A stretch of DNA of 36,443 nt from positions 846,179-882,621 of the forward strand of contig NZ_JQEZ01000003.1 of the NCBI RefSeq assembly GCF_000743705.1, given 5' to 3'. The position numbers and the translations under genes were made by a program. Under the pieces are notes generated by a model. The model ran no database searches. It had not been told where the DNA came from and saw nothing but the letters and a program-made list of their open reading frames with translations. Below are positions 7,816-16,324 of the stretch, in pieces; the first letter of the stretch is position 1; each line of letters begins with the position of its first letter. Source of the DNA: Ruegeria halocynthiae. GTDB lineage: Bacteria > Pseudomonadota > Alphaproteobacteria > Rhodobacterales > Rhodobacteraceae.

Positions 7816-8766
7816 ATGTTAGACCTGCTCAGTGATATCCTCACCCGCCTGTCGTTGCGGGGTACTTTCTACTTTCGCACGTCGTTCACACCACCCTTTG
7901 GCATTCAGGTTCCGGCTTTTGAAAATGTCGCCCGGTTCCACTTTGTTCAGCGGGGTGAGTTGAAGGTTTATGTCTCTAACACGGGGGAAACCCTGCGTCT
8001 GAAACAAGGCGATCTGATCCTGATCCCCCACGGGGCGGCCCATGCCTTGCTGTGCAATGAGGTCAACCCACTGGACGCCCTGCCGTTGGAGCAGGTGCTG
8101 GAAGAGGCCGGATATCAGGGCGATGGTGTTCTGGTTTATGGCGGTCAGGACAAAAGCCGCGATACCCAGCTGATCTGTGGGCATTTCTCGTTCACTGGCC
8201 CGCCGGGGCGGCAGGGCACCGGGCATATGCTGATCGACCGGCTGCCGCCCTATATCCTGATCGAGAATTATGGCGAAGAGGCCGGGGCCTGGATCGAGGC
8301 CACCCTGCGCATGATCGGGTCCGAGGTCGGCGGCGCCCGGATCGGCGGTGATCTGATTGCGCTGAAACTGTCGGAAATTCTGTTTGCACAGGCCATTCGC
8401 GCCCATCTTGAACTTCAAAGCCCCAGCGACACCGCCCTTGCCGGGTTTGCCGACCCTCGCATCTCGCGCGCGCTGACCGCTTTTCATCAGGCCCCGGCGC
8501 ATGAATGGAGCGTTGAAGCGTTGGCGCGCGAGGCTGGCATGTCGCGCACCGCCTTCGCCCAGCTGTTTGCCGAAAAGATGGCTGCGACGCCGATGCAGTA
8601 TCTGACCGACTGGCGGATGCAGATCGCCTGCCATGGGCTGACTGAAAGCCGGTGGAACGTCGCGGATGCTGCGGCCGAGGTCGGCTATGCGTCCGAGGCC
8701 GCCTTTTCGCGGGTGTTCAAGAAGCAGATCGGCGTGTCACCGGCGGCCTATCGGGCCATTCACTGA
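7816..8766 (+). CDS. AraC-family regulator with N-terminal cupin domain
   Basis: The protein has 316 residues. The N-terminal half (about 10-190) has the cupin-type pattern ARFHFVQRGELKVY, LKQGDLILIPHGAAH, seen in the Cupin_6 group of AraC regulators. The C-terminal AraC DNA-binding domain (about 210-316) has two helix-turn-helix units, WSVEALAREAGMSRTAFAQLF and NVADAAAEVGYASEAAFSRVFKK, and ends SPAAYRAI. The effector is unknown. The next gene on the same strand, 107 bases on, encodes a four-helix membrane protein that is the most likely target by position (inference). No good ribosome site precedes the ATG. Confidence 0.9.
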   Translation: MLDLLSDILTRLSLRGTFYFRTSFTPPFGIQVPAFENVARFHFVQRGELKVYVSNTGETLRLKQGDLILIPHGAAHALLCNEVNPLDALPLEQVLEEAGYQGDGVLVYGGQDKSRDTQLICGHFSFTGPPGRQGTGHMLIDRLPPYILIENYGEEAGAWIEATLRMIGSEVGGARIGGDLIALKLSEILFAQAIRAHLELQSPSDTALAGFADPRISRALTAFHQAPAHEWSVEALAREAGMSRTAFAQLFAEKMAATPMQYLTDWRMQIACHGLTESRWNVADAAAEVGYASEAAFSRVFKKQIGVSPAAYRAIH

Positions 8767-8873
8767 AACGCCCGATTTCTGAACGATCTGCAATATCTTG
8801 CGGACGATCCGGACTAACCGTTCGAATTGCCAATCCTACCTTGGAAGCATGCCAAGCCAGGAAAGGAAAATTC

Positions 8874-9239
8874 ATGTCTGTCCGTTTCGTTACCCGCACC
8901 GTTCACGCTTATCTTGATTACCCGGTCGCATTTGCGTTGATGGTGCTGCCCTTTGTTTTGGGGCTTGGGCAATCCAATCCGATGGCCCTGTGGCTGTCGG
9001 TGGTTACCGGGATGGCGGCCTTTGTGCTGACCGTGCTGACTGATCACCATCTGGGGATCTGGCGCGTTCTGCCCTATAAGTTTCACCTGACCGTGGACCT
9101 GATTGTTGGCGTCACGTTCCTGGCCGCGCCCAGCTTGTTTGGGTTCTCGGGGCTGGATGCGATATACTACTGGCTGAACGGTGCGGCAGTGGTCGCCGTC
9201 ATCACGCTCAGCGCACCGGAACAGGGCGCAACCGCCTGA
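8874..9239 (+). CDS. Small four-helix membrane protein, unknown function
   Basis: The protein has 121 residues. The ATG at 8874 lies behind AGGAAA about six bases upstream. Four hydrophobic spans are visible (about 15-32, 36-55, 72-90 and 97-113), joined by short loops with His/Tyr residues (TDHHLGIWRVLPYKFH). It has no signal peptide or catalytic motif I recognise. Similar small SPW-like or DoxX-sized membrane proteins occur next to AraC regulators, but I cannot name the family. It probably sits in the inner membrane. The gene is followed by a long hairpin before phoD. Confidence 0.7.
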   Translation: MSVRFVTRTVHAYLDYPVAFALMVLPFVLGLGQSNPMALWLSVVTGMAAFVLTVLTDHHLGIWRVLPYKFHLTVDLIVGVTFLAAPSLFGFSGLDAIYYWLNGAAVVAVITLSAPEQGATA

Positions 9240-9289
9240 GCCTGATTTCCATGGGTGTCACAATATCATCGTGATACTTTCAAGAATCT

Positions 9290-9318
9290 GAGCCGCTTGT
9301 TTTACAAACAGGCGGCTC
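9290..9318. terminator. 13-bp stem hairpin between the membrane-protein gene and phoD
   Basis: GAGCCGCTTGTTT (9290-9302) pairs with 9306-9318 over 13 positions (one G-T pair) around a TAC loop. No T-run follows, so it is either a weak or factor-dependent terminator, or an RNA-stabilising hairpin. Confidence 0.6.
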
Positions 9319-9373
9319 ACTGCTGCTCACCAATCGCGTGACCACCCACAGGTCACCAGACAGGAGAGCCCCA

Positions 9374-10942
9374 ATGACCCGAATCCTTCGCCCAAACCGT
9401 CGCGCCTTTTTGGCGGGCAGCACCGCCTTTGCCGCATCGCTGGCGACGCCCGCAATCAGCCGCGCGTCCGCGCGCCCTGTTTTCACCCATGGGGTGCAGT
9501 CGGGGGATGTTGATACCACGTCTGGCATGATCTGGACCCGTACAGACCGCCCATCACGGGTGATGATGGAGGTTTCGACCACCCAGAGCTTTTCGGATGC
9601 CCGCCAGTTAACGCCGTTGGACGCAATCCCGAACAGCGATTTCGCGGTCAAGCGGCTGGTTCAGGGGCTGCCTTTGGATCAGGACATCTTCTATCGCTTC
9701 GTGGCCGCTGATCTGAGCGATATCAACGTTACATCAGAGCCTATTGTAGGGCAATTTCGCACCGCCCCGACCGCGCGCCGCAATATCCGCTTTGCCTGGT
9801 CGGGCGATACTGCCGGTCAGGGCTGGGGCATAGATGACGAGGGTATGCGCACCTATGCGACCATGGCGCAGCACCGGCCGGATTTCTTTATCCATTCCGG
9901 CGACACAATCTATGCCGATGGTCCGATGCAGGATGAGGTTGAAAAAGACGGCCAACTGATCTGGAAAAACACCACCCTGATCGACGAGAAACGCAAAGTG
10001 GCCGAAACGCTGGACGAATTTCGGGGACAGTGGAAATACAACATGATGGACGCGCATGTGCGTGCGATGAATGCGGTGTGCCCGACGTTTTTTCAGTGGG
10101 ACGACCATGAGGTTGTGAACAATTGGTCGGACGCCAAGGACCTGATCTCGGACGATCGCTACTCTGAGAAATCGGTGCATGTGTTGCAATCCCGCGCCGC
10201 GCGGGCGTTTCACGAGATGACGCCGCTGCGGATCACACCAGCGGAACCGGGGCGGGTGTATCGCAAAATCTCATACGGTCCGATGCTGGATGTATTCTTT
10301 CTGGACCTGCGCAGCTATCGCGGGCCGAACGGGCCGTCCATGGAGCAAGACATCACCGATCAGTCCCGCATCCTGGGGGCCGAGCAACTGGCGTGGCTGA
10401 AACGCGAGTTGGCCTCGTCTGACGCGACGTGGAAGGTGATCGCATCCGACATGCCAATCGGGCTGATCGTCTGGGACAATTGGAAGGAACAGGCTGGGGC
10501 CGAGGCAATCGCGAACGGTGACAACGGACCAGCCATAGGGCGCGAGTTGGAGATCGCCGACTTGCTGCGGTTCATCAAGACAGCAGGGGTCACCAACACG
10601 GTCTGGTTCACAGCCGACGTTCACTATACCGCTGCGCATTATTATGACCCTAACAAAGCGCAATTTCAGGATTTCGAGCCGTTTTGGGAGTTTGTATCAG
10701 GCCCATTGCATGCCGGAACCTTTGGTCCGAATGCGCTGGACGGCACCTTTGGCCCCGAAGTGAAATTCGTCAAAGCGCCAACCGAAGAGCAGGGGGCAAA
10801 CCTGCCGCCCAGCGCGGGGCTGCAGTTCTTTGGCCTGGTGGATATCGACGCGGACACCCAGCAAATGACCGTGCGCCTGATGGATCGCGTCGATACCGCC
10901 CTTTGGTCGGTTACGCTCGACCCGCAGCCGCAAGGGATATGA
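9374..10942 (+). CDS. phoD: PhoD-like alkaline phosphatase, Tat-exported
   Basis: The protein has 522 residues. The start at 9374 follows AGGAG. The N-terminus is a Tat signal (PNRRAFLAGSTAFAASLATP, cleavage near SRASA). The catalytic domain has the PhoD metal motifs WSGDTAG (142-148), HSGDTIYADG (174-183), WDDHEVVNNW (242-251) and, near the C-terminus, FTADVHYTAAHYYDP. PhoD enzymes are Ca/Fe-dependent periplasmic phosphomono- and diesterases that free phosphate from organic phosphorus. No Pho box was recognised upstream. A GC-rich hairpin 11 bases after the stop probably ends the transcript. Confidence 0.93.
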   Translation: MTRILRPNRRAFLAGSTAFAASLATPAISRASARPVFTHGVQSGDVDTTSGMIWTRTDRPSRVMMEVSTTQSFSDARQLTPLDAIPNSDFAVKRLVQGLPLDQDIFYRFVAADLSDINVTSEPIVGQFRTAPTARRNIRFAWSGDTAGQGWGIDDEGMRTYATMAQHRPDFFIHSGDTIYADGPMQDEVEKDGQLIWKNTTLIDEKRKVAETLDEFRGQWKYNMMDAHVRAMNAVCPTFFQWDDHEVVNNWSDAKDLISDDRYSEKSVHVLQSRAARAFHEMTPLRITPAEPGRVYRKISYGPMLDVFFLDLRSYRGPNGPSMEQDITDQSRILGAEQLAWLKRELASSDATWKVIASDMPIGLIVWDNWKEQAGAEAIANGDNGPAIGRELEIADLLRFIKTAGVTNTVWFTADVHYTAAHYYDPNKAQFQDFEPFWEFVSGPLHAGTFGPNALDGTFGPEVKFVKAPTEEQGANLPPSAGLQFFGLVDIDADTQQMTVRLMDRVDTALWSVTLDPQPQGI

Positions 10943-10953
10943 TCACCCGATTT

Positions 10954-10985
10954 GCCGCGCCCTGGGGGTCGCCTTGGGGCGCGGC
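10954..10985. terminator. GC-rich hairpin after phoD
   Basis: GCCGCGCCC (10954-10962) pairs perfectly with GGGCGCGGC (10977-10985). ATATTTTA follows, a poor T-run. It is a likely terminator for phoD. Confidence 0.65.
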
Positions 10986-11107
10986 ATATTTTACCCTTGA
11001 AATTCCCGACAAAAATAATCAGATAACGCGTAACGCTGGACAGGATAACGTCCGGCACCGGGTTTCGGGGCGGTCTGCGGGCTTAGCGCATGACATGGTG
11101 AGGGCTG

Positions 11108-11143
11108 GCCGCCGCCCCGAAAACGAATTGCCGGGGCGGCGGC
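11108..11143 (+). promoter_or_regulatory. Perfect 12-bp hairpin in the leader of the Cys-rich small ORF
   Basis: GCCGCCGCCCCG (11108-11119) pairs without mismatch with CGGGGCGGCGGC (11132-11143) around a 12-base loop. It ends eight bases before the GAGGG ribosome site of the ORF at 11162. It could control translation of that ORF or be a processing site. It does not match a cobalamin riboswitch that I can recognise, although cobO lies close by. Confidence 0.5.
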
Positions 11144-11161
11144 GCGGGCAGAGGGTTGGAA

Positions 11162-11359
11162 ATGGGCGATCCGATGGATGAAATCATGGCACGGCACGAG
11201 GCGGCCACCGCCTGCGGGTGCTGTTGTGACGATGACTATTGCGCTTATGTCGACAAACAGACCCCCGCCGCAGAGGATGATCCGGCCCGAACCCTTCCGG
11301 ACAGCGCCGCCAGCCGACGCGGATCGGTCAGGTATCTCAACGAAAACCCGCCTGCGTAA
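11162..11359 (+). CDS. Cys-rich small protein, unknown
   Basis: The protein has 65 residues. The ATG at 11162 follows GAGGG by six bases and the gene ends inside a terminator hairpin, so this is a complete, well-framed small gene. The key feature is a cluster of five cysteines in CGCCCDDDYC (about residues 20-29) flanked by acidic residues and a preceding His/Glu stretch, suggesting metal or Fe-S binding (inference). The C-terminal half is polar and Arg/Asn rich with no motif I recognise. It is convergent with cobO. A metallochaperone role near cobalamin genes is possible but unproven. Confidence 0.6.
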   Translation: MGDPMDEIMARHEAATACGCCCDDDYCAYVDKQTPAAEDDPARTLPDSAASRRGSVRYLNENPPA

Positions 11360-11380
11360 CAGCCCCTGATCGGGGCTGTT
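11358..11380. terminator. Hairpin terminator between the small ORF and cobO
   Basis: AACAGCCCC (11358-11366) pairs with GGGGCTGTT (11372-11380) around TGATC. The stem overlaps the stop codon of the small ORF. T-runs are absent on both sides. It lies between convergent genes and may serve both. Confidence 0.6.
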
Positions 11381-11392
11381 GAGGCATAGCTC

Positions 11393-11992
11393 TTAGAAAT
11401 CCACGCCGCGTTGGGCTTTGATCCCGGCCTGAAACGGGTGTTTTTCTTCGGTCATTTCCGTGACCAGATCGGCATAGTCGCGCAGGGGCTGTGGGGCATC
11501 GCGACCGGTCAAGAAAACGCTGGTCTTGTCCGAGCGCGCTTTCAGGCCGTCGATGACCTGTTCTACCGACAGATATTCATAACGCAGCGCGATGTTGATT
11601 TCGTCCAGAACCACAAGATCATATTCGCCGCCAGCCATCAGCGCGCGCGCCTTGTCAAAAGCAGCGTTTGCGGCGGCGATGTCGCGTTCACGATCCTGGG
11701 TATCCCATGTGAAACCTTCGCCCATCGTGTGCCAGGTGACCAGATCGCGCTCTTCAAAGAATCGCCGCTCTCCAGTTTTCCACTTGCCCTTGATGAACTG
11801 CACCACGGCCACCTTCTGACCCCAGCCAAGCGCACGAATGACCACGCCGAATGCGGCTGAGGATTTGCCCTTGCCCTTGCCGGTATTGATCAGCACCAGC
11901 CCCCGGCCGGGATCGACCGTCTCGGACACTTTCTTGCGGTGCTTGGCCTGCACCTCTTGCATTTTTTCCTTGTGATCCTGCGCGTCGCTCAT
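11393..11992 (-). CDS. cobO: Cob(I)yrinic acid a,c-diamide adenosyltransferase
   Basis: The protein has 199 residues, normal for CobO/BtuR/CobA. It attaches the adenosyl group from ATP to cob(I)yrinic acid diamide or other cob(I)alamin precursors, making the coenzyme form. It shows the unusual P-loop NTGKGKGKSSAA (36-47) that wraps ATP in this family, then VAVVQFIKG, LVVLDEIN and TGRDAPQPL. A Lys/Glu/Gln-rich N-terminal helix precedes the P-loop, as in other CobO proteins. No other cobalamin gene is in the window. It is followed upstream in the same direction by a DMT exporter gene 57 bases away. Confidence 0.95.
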   Translation of the reverse strand: MSDAQDHKEKMQEVQAKHRKKVSETVDPGRGLVLINTGKGKGKSSAAFGVVIRALGWGQKVAVVQFIKGKWKTGERRFFEERDLVTWHTMGEGFTWDTQDRERDIAAANAAFDKARALMAGGEYDLVVLDEINIALRYEYLSVEQVIDGLKARSDKTSVFLTGRDAPQPLRDYADLVTEMTEEKHPFQAGIKAQRGVDF

Positions 11993-12049
11993 GGGAAACC
12001 CTCATCTTGTGTCGGGCACACCCTAGGGGAAGTTCGGCAAAGGTAAAGG

Positions 12050-12985
12050 TCAGGCCTTGGGATCGGTTGCAGCGCGCGCTTTGCTGCGTTCCAGCCCCAG
12101 CTGATGTTCGCGCCAGATCACCACGATATTGCCCGCAATCACCAGCGCCGCACCCGCCAGCATCACCAGTGTAGGCAGTTCGCTGAACCAGACGTACCCG
12201 ATGGCAATGGCAAACAGCATCGAGGTATAGTCGTAAGGTGCCAGCATCGACGCCTGCCCAAAGCGATACGAAGATGTCACCAGAATCTGCGCCACCCCGC
12301 CGATCAGCCCGGCCAGAATCAACAACGCCGCCTGTTCCCAATTGGGCATGACCCATCCCCAGAATGCCGTCATCCCCGACAGCAGGGTCGCGGTCACCGA
12401 GAAATAGAACACAACGGCGGCGGGGTGATCGGTCTGCACCAGTTGCCGGATGTGGATCTGCACAAACGCCCGCGCCATGGTGGCGGCCAGGACGCACAGC
12501 GCCCCGATTGTGGCGGCGCTGTCCATGTTGTTTCCGCCCAAACGGGGCCAGATCATGATCAGCACCCCAAGCAGGCCGATGGCTACCGCGCCGATGCGGA
12601 TCATTCGGATGCGTTCACCCAGCATGAATGCGGCCAGAATCAGCGTGAAGATCGGAGTGGCATAGCCGATTGCCGTGACCTCGGGCAAAGGCAGCAGGCT
12701 GAGGCCGGTGAACGTCAGCCCCATCGCCGTTGTGCCCAGCACGCCGCGCCAGAAATGGCCCATGGGTTTCTTGACAACCAAACCCTGCTTCAACTCTCGA
12801 CGCCAGGTCAGCCAGACGATGATGATCGGAACGGCAAAGAGAGAGCGGAAGAACACCATCTCGCCGGGTGGGAAATCGGCGGACAGGGCTTTGATCAACG
12901 CCTGCATCACGGTGAACAAAACCAGGGCGCTTAACTTCAGCGTCACGGCCAGGGCAGGTCGATGCGATGTTAAAGGTTTTGCCAT
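12050..12985 (-). CDS. DMT-family (EamA) transporter
   Basis: The protein has 311 residues from MAKPLTSHRP at 12985; an alternative start 20 codons upstream would overlap the HD gene. About ten transmembrane helices form two EamA repeats, the first from about residue 14 (LKLSALVLFTVMQALIKA) and the second from about 160. The repeat-end signature LLPLPEVTAIGYATPIF and its second-half counterpart GQASMLAPYDYTSMLFA mark the RarD/RhaT-like drug/metabolite exporters. Substrate is unknown. It may export an amino acid, purine or drug. It follows the HD-hydrolase gene in the same direction with a 44-base gap. Confidence 0.9.
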   Translation of the reverse strand: MAKPLTSHRPALAVTLKLSALVLFTVMQALIKALSADFPPGEMVFFRSLFAVPIIIVWLTWRRELKQGLVVKKPMGHFWRGVLGTTAMGLTFTGLSLLPLPEVTAIGYATPIFTLILAAFMLGERIRMIRIGAVAIGLLGVLIMIWPRLGGNNMDSAATIGALCVLAATMARAFVQIHIRQLVQTDHPAAVVFYFSVTATLLSGMTAFWGWVMPNWEQAALLILAGLIGGVAQILVTSSYRFGQASMLAPYDYTSMLFAIAIGYVWFSELPTLVMLAGAALVIAGNIVVIWREHQLGLERSKARAATDPKA

Positions 12986-13029
12986 CGGCGCGACCCTGCG
13001 CCTTTGGCTGGAAAAGATCAACGCGTCGT

Positions 13030-13692
13030 TTACTGATCTGTCCAATCGACCGGCAGGGTGCCGCCAATCTCTTGTGCAAAGTCTTCCAGAAACCGGATCA
13101 TGCGCGTGGTTCTTCGCTGTGCGATTTCTTTGCCTGTTTTGGTCAGCATATCGCCGGGCAGGCGCAGCAGCTTGATCTTCCAGTGATCTATCGAATAATG
13201 CAGGTCGTCCAGCGGACGGTGCGCGGCAAATGGATCCGCCGGGTCATAAAGCGACCGCCCCAACGCCCCTGAAACCGAGAAGTTCCGCGCAATGCCAATC
13301 GCGCCCAGCGCATCCAGCCTGTCTGCATCGCGCAGAATGCAGGCCTCGGGCGATTCCGGCGTGATATTGGCCGAAAAACTATGCGCCTCAATCGCGTGTG
13401 TGATGGCGCGGATCTGGCCTGGATCATAGCCCAATTTGGCCAGAATAGACTCTGATTCCTCAGCCGATTTGCGCGATGCCAGATGACGTTCGGGATCGTC
13501 TTTGGACAGGTTGACCAGATCATGCAGGTAACTGGCGGCCAGCAGCACCGGCATGTCAGTCTGATCGTCAGCGATGGCCTGCGCGTTCATCCAGACCCGG
13601 TCCAGATGGGCCAGATCATGGGCCGGATCGGTCGCCATGCGCTGCGCGACGACGGCGCGCAGGCGGGACCGCAGATCAGCCGATCCGTCCAC
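13030..13692 (-). CDS. HD-domain phosphohydrolase (YedJ-like)
   Basis: The protein has 220 residues. Metal-binding HD superfamily residues are visible in order: HDLAHLDRV (25-33), SYLHDLVN with the His57-Asp58 pair, HAIEAHSFS (99-107) and [13 protein letters not shown] (121-133). Proteins of the YedJ group have this layout and are predicted metal-dependent phosphohydrolases whose natural substrate is unsettled. The gene start overlaps the aroC stop by 17 bases, so it is probably translated after aroC in one transcript. Confidence 0.88.
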   Translation of the reverse strand: MDGSADLRSRLRAVVAQRMATDPAHDLAHLDRVWMNAQAIADDQTDMPVLLAASYLHDLVNLSKDDPERHLASRKSAEESESILAKLGYDPGQIRAITHAIEAHSFSANITPESPEACILRDADRLDALGAIGIARNFSVSGALGRSLYDPADPFAAHRPLDDLHYSIDHWKIKLLRLPGDMLTKTGKEIAQRRTTRMIRFLEDFAQEIGGTLPVDWTDQ

Positions 13693-14776
13693 GGTTCTCG
13701 CCTATTTGTCCACGGTGCAGCAACAGGTGATCCAGGATCACGCAGGCCATCATCGCCTCACCCACCGGAACGGCGCGGATGCCGACGCAGGGGTCGTGGC
13801 GGCCCTTGGTGATGATCTCGGTTTCTTCGCCGGATTTGGTGATGGTCTTGCGCGTGGTCAGGATGGATGAGGTCGGTTTCACCGCGAACCGCACCACAAG
13901 ATCCTGCCCGGTCGAGATGCCGCCCAGAATCCCGCCCGAGTGGTTCGAGCTGTATTGCGGGCCGTTCTGACCCATGAAAATCTCATCCGCGTTGGCCTCG
14001 CCAGTCAGTTCGGCGGCTGCCATGCCTTCGCCAATCTCAACGCCTTTGACTGCGTTGATCGACATCATCGCGGCGGCCAGATCAGTGTCTAACTTGGCAT
14101 ATACCGGCGCGCCGATCCCGGCTGGAACGCCGCGCGCGACCACCTCGACCACAGCGCCGACCGAGTTTCCGGATTTGCGCAGATCATCCAGATAGGCAGC
14201 CCAATCCCGCGCGGCCTGCGCGTCCGGCGTCCAGAACGGGTTCTGTTCGATCTGGGACCAGTCGAAATTGCCCCGGTCGATCTTATGCGGCCCGATCTGG
14301 GTCATAAAGCCGGTGATCTGTACATTTGGCGCGATCTGCTTGATCGCCTCGCGCGCCAGCCCCCCGGCGGCCACACGCGATGCGGTTTCACGGGCCGAGC
14401 TGCGCCCGCCGCCGCGATAATCCCGGATGCCGTATTTCTGCCAATAGGTGATATCAGCATGGCCCGGGCGAAACTTGTCGATGATATCGCCGTAATCCTT
14501 CGAGCGCTGATCGGTGTTTTCGATCATCAGCTGTACAGGCGTGCCGGTGGTCTGGCCTTCGAACACGCCGGACAGGATTTTCACCTGATCGGGCTCGCGG
14601 CGTTGGGTGGTGAACTTGTTCTGCCCCGGTTTGCGCTTGTCCAGCCAGTGCTGGATCATGGCTTCGTCAATGGTGACGCCCGGCGGGCAGCCATCGACGG
14701 TTGCACCCAAAGCGGGCCCATGGCTTTCGCCCCAGGTGGTGACGCGGAAAAGATGTCCAAAGCTGTTCATCGACAT
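13676..14776 (-). CDS. aroC: Chorismate synthase
   Basis: The protein has 366 residues. It turns EPSP into chorismate with reduced FMN, the last shared step to aromatic amino acids, folate and ubiquinone. Family marks are GESHG (16-20), [15 protein letters not shown] (124-138) and, near the C-terminus, [19 protein letters not shown]. The ATG has a GGAGCACGCCCC leader (AGGAG-like site on the coding strand). The gene lies about 95 bases downstream of ribH in the same direction. Both deal with flavin: ribH makes the FMN precursor that AroC needs, although a hairpin lies between them. Confidence 0.97.
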   Translation of the reverse strand: MSMNSFGHLFRVTTWGESHGPALGATVDGCPPGVTIDEAMIQHWLDKRKPGQNKFTTQRREPDQVKILSGVFEGQTTGTPVQLMIENTDQRSKDYGDIIDKFRPGHADITYWQKYGIRDYRGGGRSSARETASRVAAGGLAREAIKQIAPNVQITGFMTQIGPHKIDRGNFDWSQIEQNPFWTPDAQAARDWAAYLDDLRKSGNSVGAVVEVVARGVPAGIGAPVYAKLDTDLAAAMMSINAVKGVEIGEGMAAAELTGEANADEIFMGQNGPQYSSNHSGGILGGISTGQDLVVRFAVKPTSSILTTRKTITKSGEETEIITKGRHDPCVGIRAVPVGEAMMACVILDHLLLHRGQIGENRGRIG

Positions 14777-14838
14777 GGGGCGTGCTCCTTTGAGCGTTGT
14801 GATTAGCGGGCAAGGCCCCCGGCCTCAAGCGGATTTGC

Positions 14839-14862
14839 GGTTGGGGCTGTGTGGCCCCAACC
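14839..14862 (-). terminator. Hairpin between ribH and aroC
   Basis: GGTTGGGGC (14839-14847) pairs perfectly with GCCCCAACC (14854-14862) over a six-base loop, nine bases after the ribH stop. There is no T-run, so termination may be partial. Confidence 0.6.
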
Positions 14863-14870
14863 CGTTCCGG

Positions 14871-15311
14871 TCACGCAGCCCTGGTCAGCGCGGCGCGGGT
14901 TTCGGTGATTTTCAGCGCCGCTTGCGCCGCCTCGCGTCCCTTGTCCACGAAATGGGCGCGGTAGATCGCGTTGTGGTGATCGGTTTCCTGATACTGATGC
15001 GGGGTCAGCGAAACCGACAGGACCGGAACGCCCGTGTCCAACCCGGCGCGCATCAACCCATCGACCACGGCCTGAGCCACGAAATCGTGGCGATAGATGC
15101 CGCCATCCACAACAAAGGCCGCGCAGGCCACGGCAGCATAACGGCCGGTCTGGGCAAGGTCGCGGGCCAGCAGGGGCATCTCGAACGCGCCGGGAACGTC
15201 AAAGACGTCGATCTGACCGGCTGGGATAAGCTCTTGAAAGCCCTCCAGCGCGCGGTCAACGATATCGGAATGCCAGTTTGCTTTGATAAAAGCATAGCGG
15301 GTGTGTGTCAT
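14871..15311 (-). CDS. ribH: 6,7-dimethyl-8-ribityllumazine synthase, type II
   Basis: The protein has 146 residues. I chose the second of two adjacent ATGs because it has the better spacing (six bases) from AGGAG. It joins 5-amino-6-ribitylaminouracil with dihydroxybutanone phosphate to give lumazine, the step before riboflavin. Visible are NWHSDIVDRA near the start, the phosphate-binding VPGAFEMPL (about 39-47), VVDGGIYRHDFVAQAVVDGL and TPHQYQETDHHNAIYRAHF. The Trp/His N-terminus and the HQYQETDHHN loop resemble the decameric RibH2 type of Brucella and Mesorhizobium. A long leader with an FMN riboswitch controls it. Confidence 0.93.
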   Translation of the reverse strand: MTHTRYAFIKANWHSDIVDRALEGFQELIPAGQIDVFDVPGAFEMPLLARDLAQTGRYAAVACAAFVVDGGIYRHDFVAQAVVDGLMRAGLDTGVPVLSVSLTPHQYQETDHHNAIYRAHFVDKGREAAQAALKITETRAALTRAA

Positions 15312-15385
15312 CATGATCTCCTTCTCAAAACAGACACGTCACCCAAGGCGATCACGAGCAGACGCGCCGTTGGTTGGCCCGCTGC

Positions 15386-15530
15386 ACGTTCTCTTCCATC
15401 CGGACTTTGACCGTCGGCTCTGGTTTCTCACCAGATCTGCTGTCACCCCGAAGGCCGGGGCCGCTCGCGGGCTTACGGGTCATGGCCCGCTTACCGCCGG
15501 TGGGGAATTTCACCCCGCCCTGAGAACAGG
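15386..15530 (-). ncRNA. FMN riboswitch (RFN element) upstream of ribH
   Basis: Read on the minus strand, the conserved RFN blocks follow in order: AGGGCGGGGTGAAATTCCC, ACCGGCGGT, AGCCCGCGAGCG, GTGACAGCAGA, TCTGGTGAGAAACCAGAGCC, GACGGT, AGTCCGGATGGAAGAGAACG. These match the six-stem FMN aptamer. The gap from the aptamer to the ribH start is about 75 bases. It has a GGCG...CGCC pairing option but no clear T-run terminator, so control could be at translation start (inference). High FMN should lower RibH. Confidence 0.95.
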
Positions 15531-15671
15531 GAGGGTTTTGCCAACATGCGGCCCGTTCCGCAAGGGTGTCGAGTCTTTGTGTCCTGACGCAGGATGCCTA
15601 AGGCCAGAAGAAGCGAGGGCTTTTGTTTTGGCAACCGTGTTGTAAGGTCGGCGCTATCAAGGAGAGCGTGA

Positions 15672-16280
15672 ATGAAACTCTATCACAGTCCGATGTCGCC
15701 ATATGTGCGTAAAGTTATGGTTTTGCTGCATGAAACTGATCAGCTTAACGATGTCGAGGTGGTCGATATCGCCAGTACCCCACTGGCCCCGGCGGAACCT
15801 TTGCTGGCCAAGGCACCGCTGGCCAGAATTCCGGCGCTGGAGAGGCCAGATGGCCCGACCTTGTTTGATAGCCGGGTGATCTGTGCCTTTCTGGATGCAC
15901 GGGCGCAGTCGGGTATGTATTCCGACGGGGCCGGGCACTGGGATGTGCTGACGCTTGAGGCACTGGCGGATGGCATAATGGATTCGGCCGTATCAATGGC
16001 TTATGAGACCCGAATCCGGCCAGAGGACAAGCAATGGGACGGCTGGCTTGAGGCGCAATGGAGTAAGATCGAACGCGCCTGTGCCGTGTTGAACCAGCGC
16101 TGGATGGCGCATTTGTCAGGGCCGCTGGACATGGGGCAGATCGCCGTGGGCTGTGCGCTGGGATACTTGGACCTGCGTCATGATGCGCGGGGCTGGCGCA
16201 AGGGCAATGATGCCCTGGCCGCTTGGCATGCCGAGTTCAGCGAGCGACCCAGCATGGCCGCCACACGCCCGCCAGGCTGA
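15672..16280 (+). CDS. Glutathione S-transferase family protein
   Basis: The protein has 202 residues behind an AAGGAG site. The N-terminal thioredoxin-like domain (1-78) has SPMSPYVRKVMVLLHE with the catalytic Ser region, the cis-Pro loop ARIPAL (51-56) and DSRVICAFLD binding the gamma-glutamyl part. The C-terminal helical domain (about 88-195) ends with the AAWHAEFSERPSM motif common in bacterial GSTs. It conjugates or reduces electrophiles with glutathione; substrate is unknown. The PaiB-like gene follows in the same direction with a 44-base gap, so the two may be co-transcribed. Confidence 0.88.
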   Translation: MKLYHSPMSPYVRKVMVLLHETDQLNDVEVVDIASTPLAPAEPLLAKAPLARIPALERPDGPTLFDSRVICAFLDARAQSGMYSDGAGHWDVLTLEALADGIMDSAVSMAYETRIRPEDKQWDGWLEAQWSKIERACAVLNQRWMAHLSGPLDMGQIAVGCALGYLDLRHDARGWRKGNDALAAWHAEFSERPSMAATRPPG

Positions 16281-16324
16281 TCAATACGTCCGAATCTGCA
16301 AGTCATTCCGTCAGGAGAACCGCT

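Noticed and set aside
10986..11161. Cobalamin riboswitch ahead of the small ORF near cobO
   Set aside because: I do not see the conserved B12-box GCCACTG-type core, and cobO is on the other strand.
14607..15410. 267-codon plus-strand frame over aroC, ribH and the riboswitch
   Set aside because: It covers a verified riboswitch and two genes in antisense; no supporting signal.
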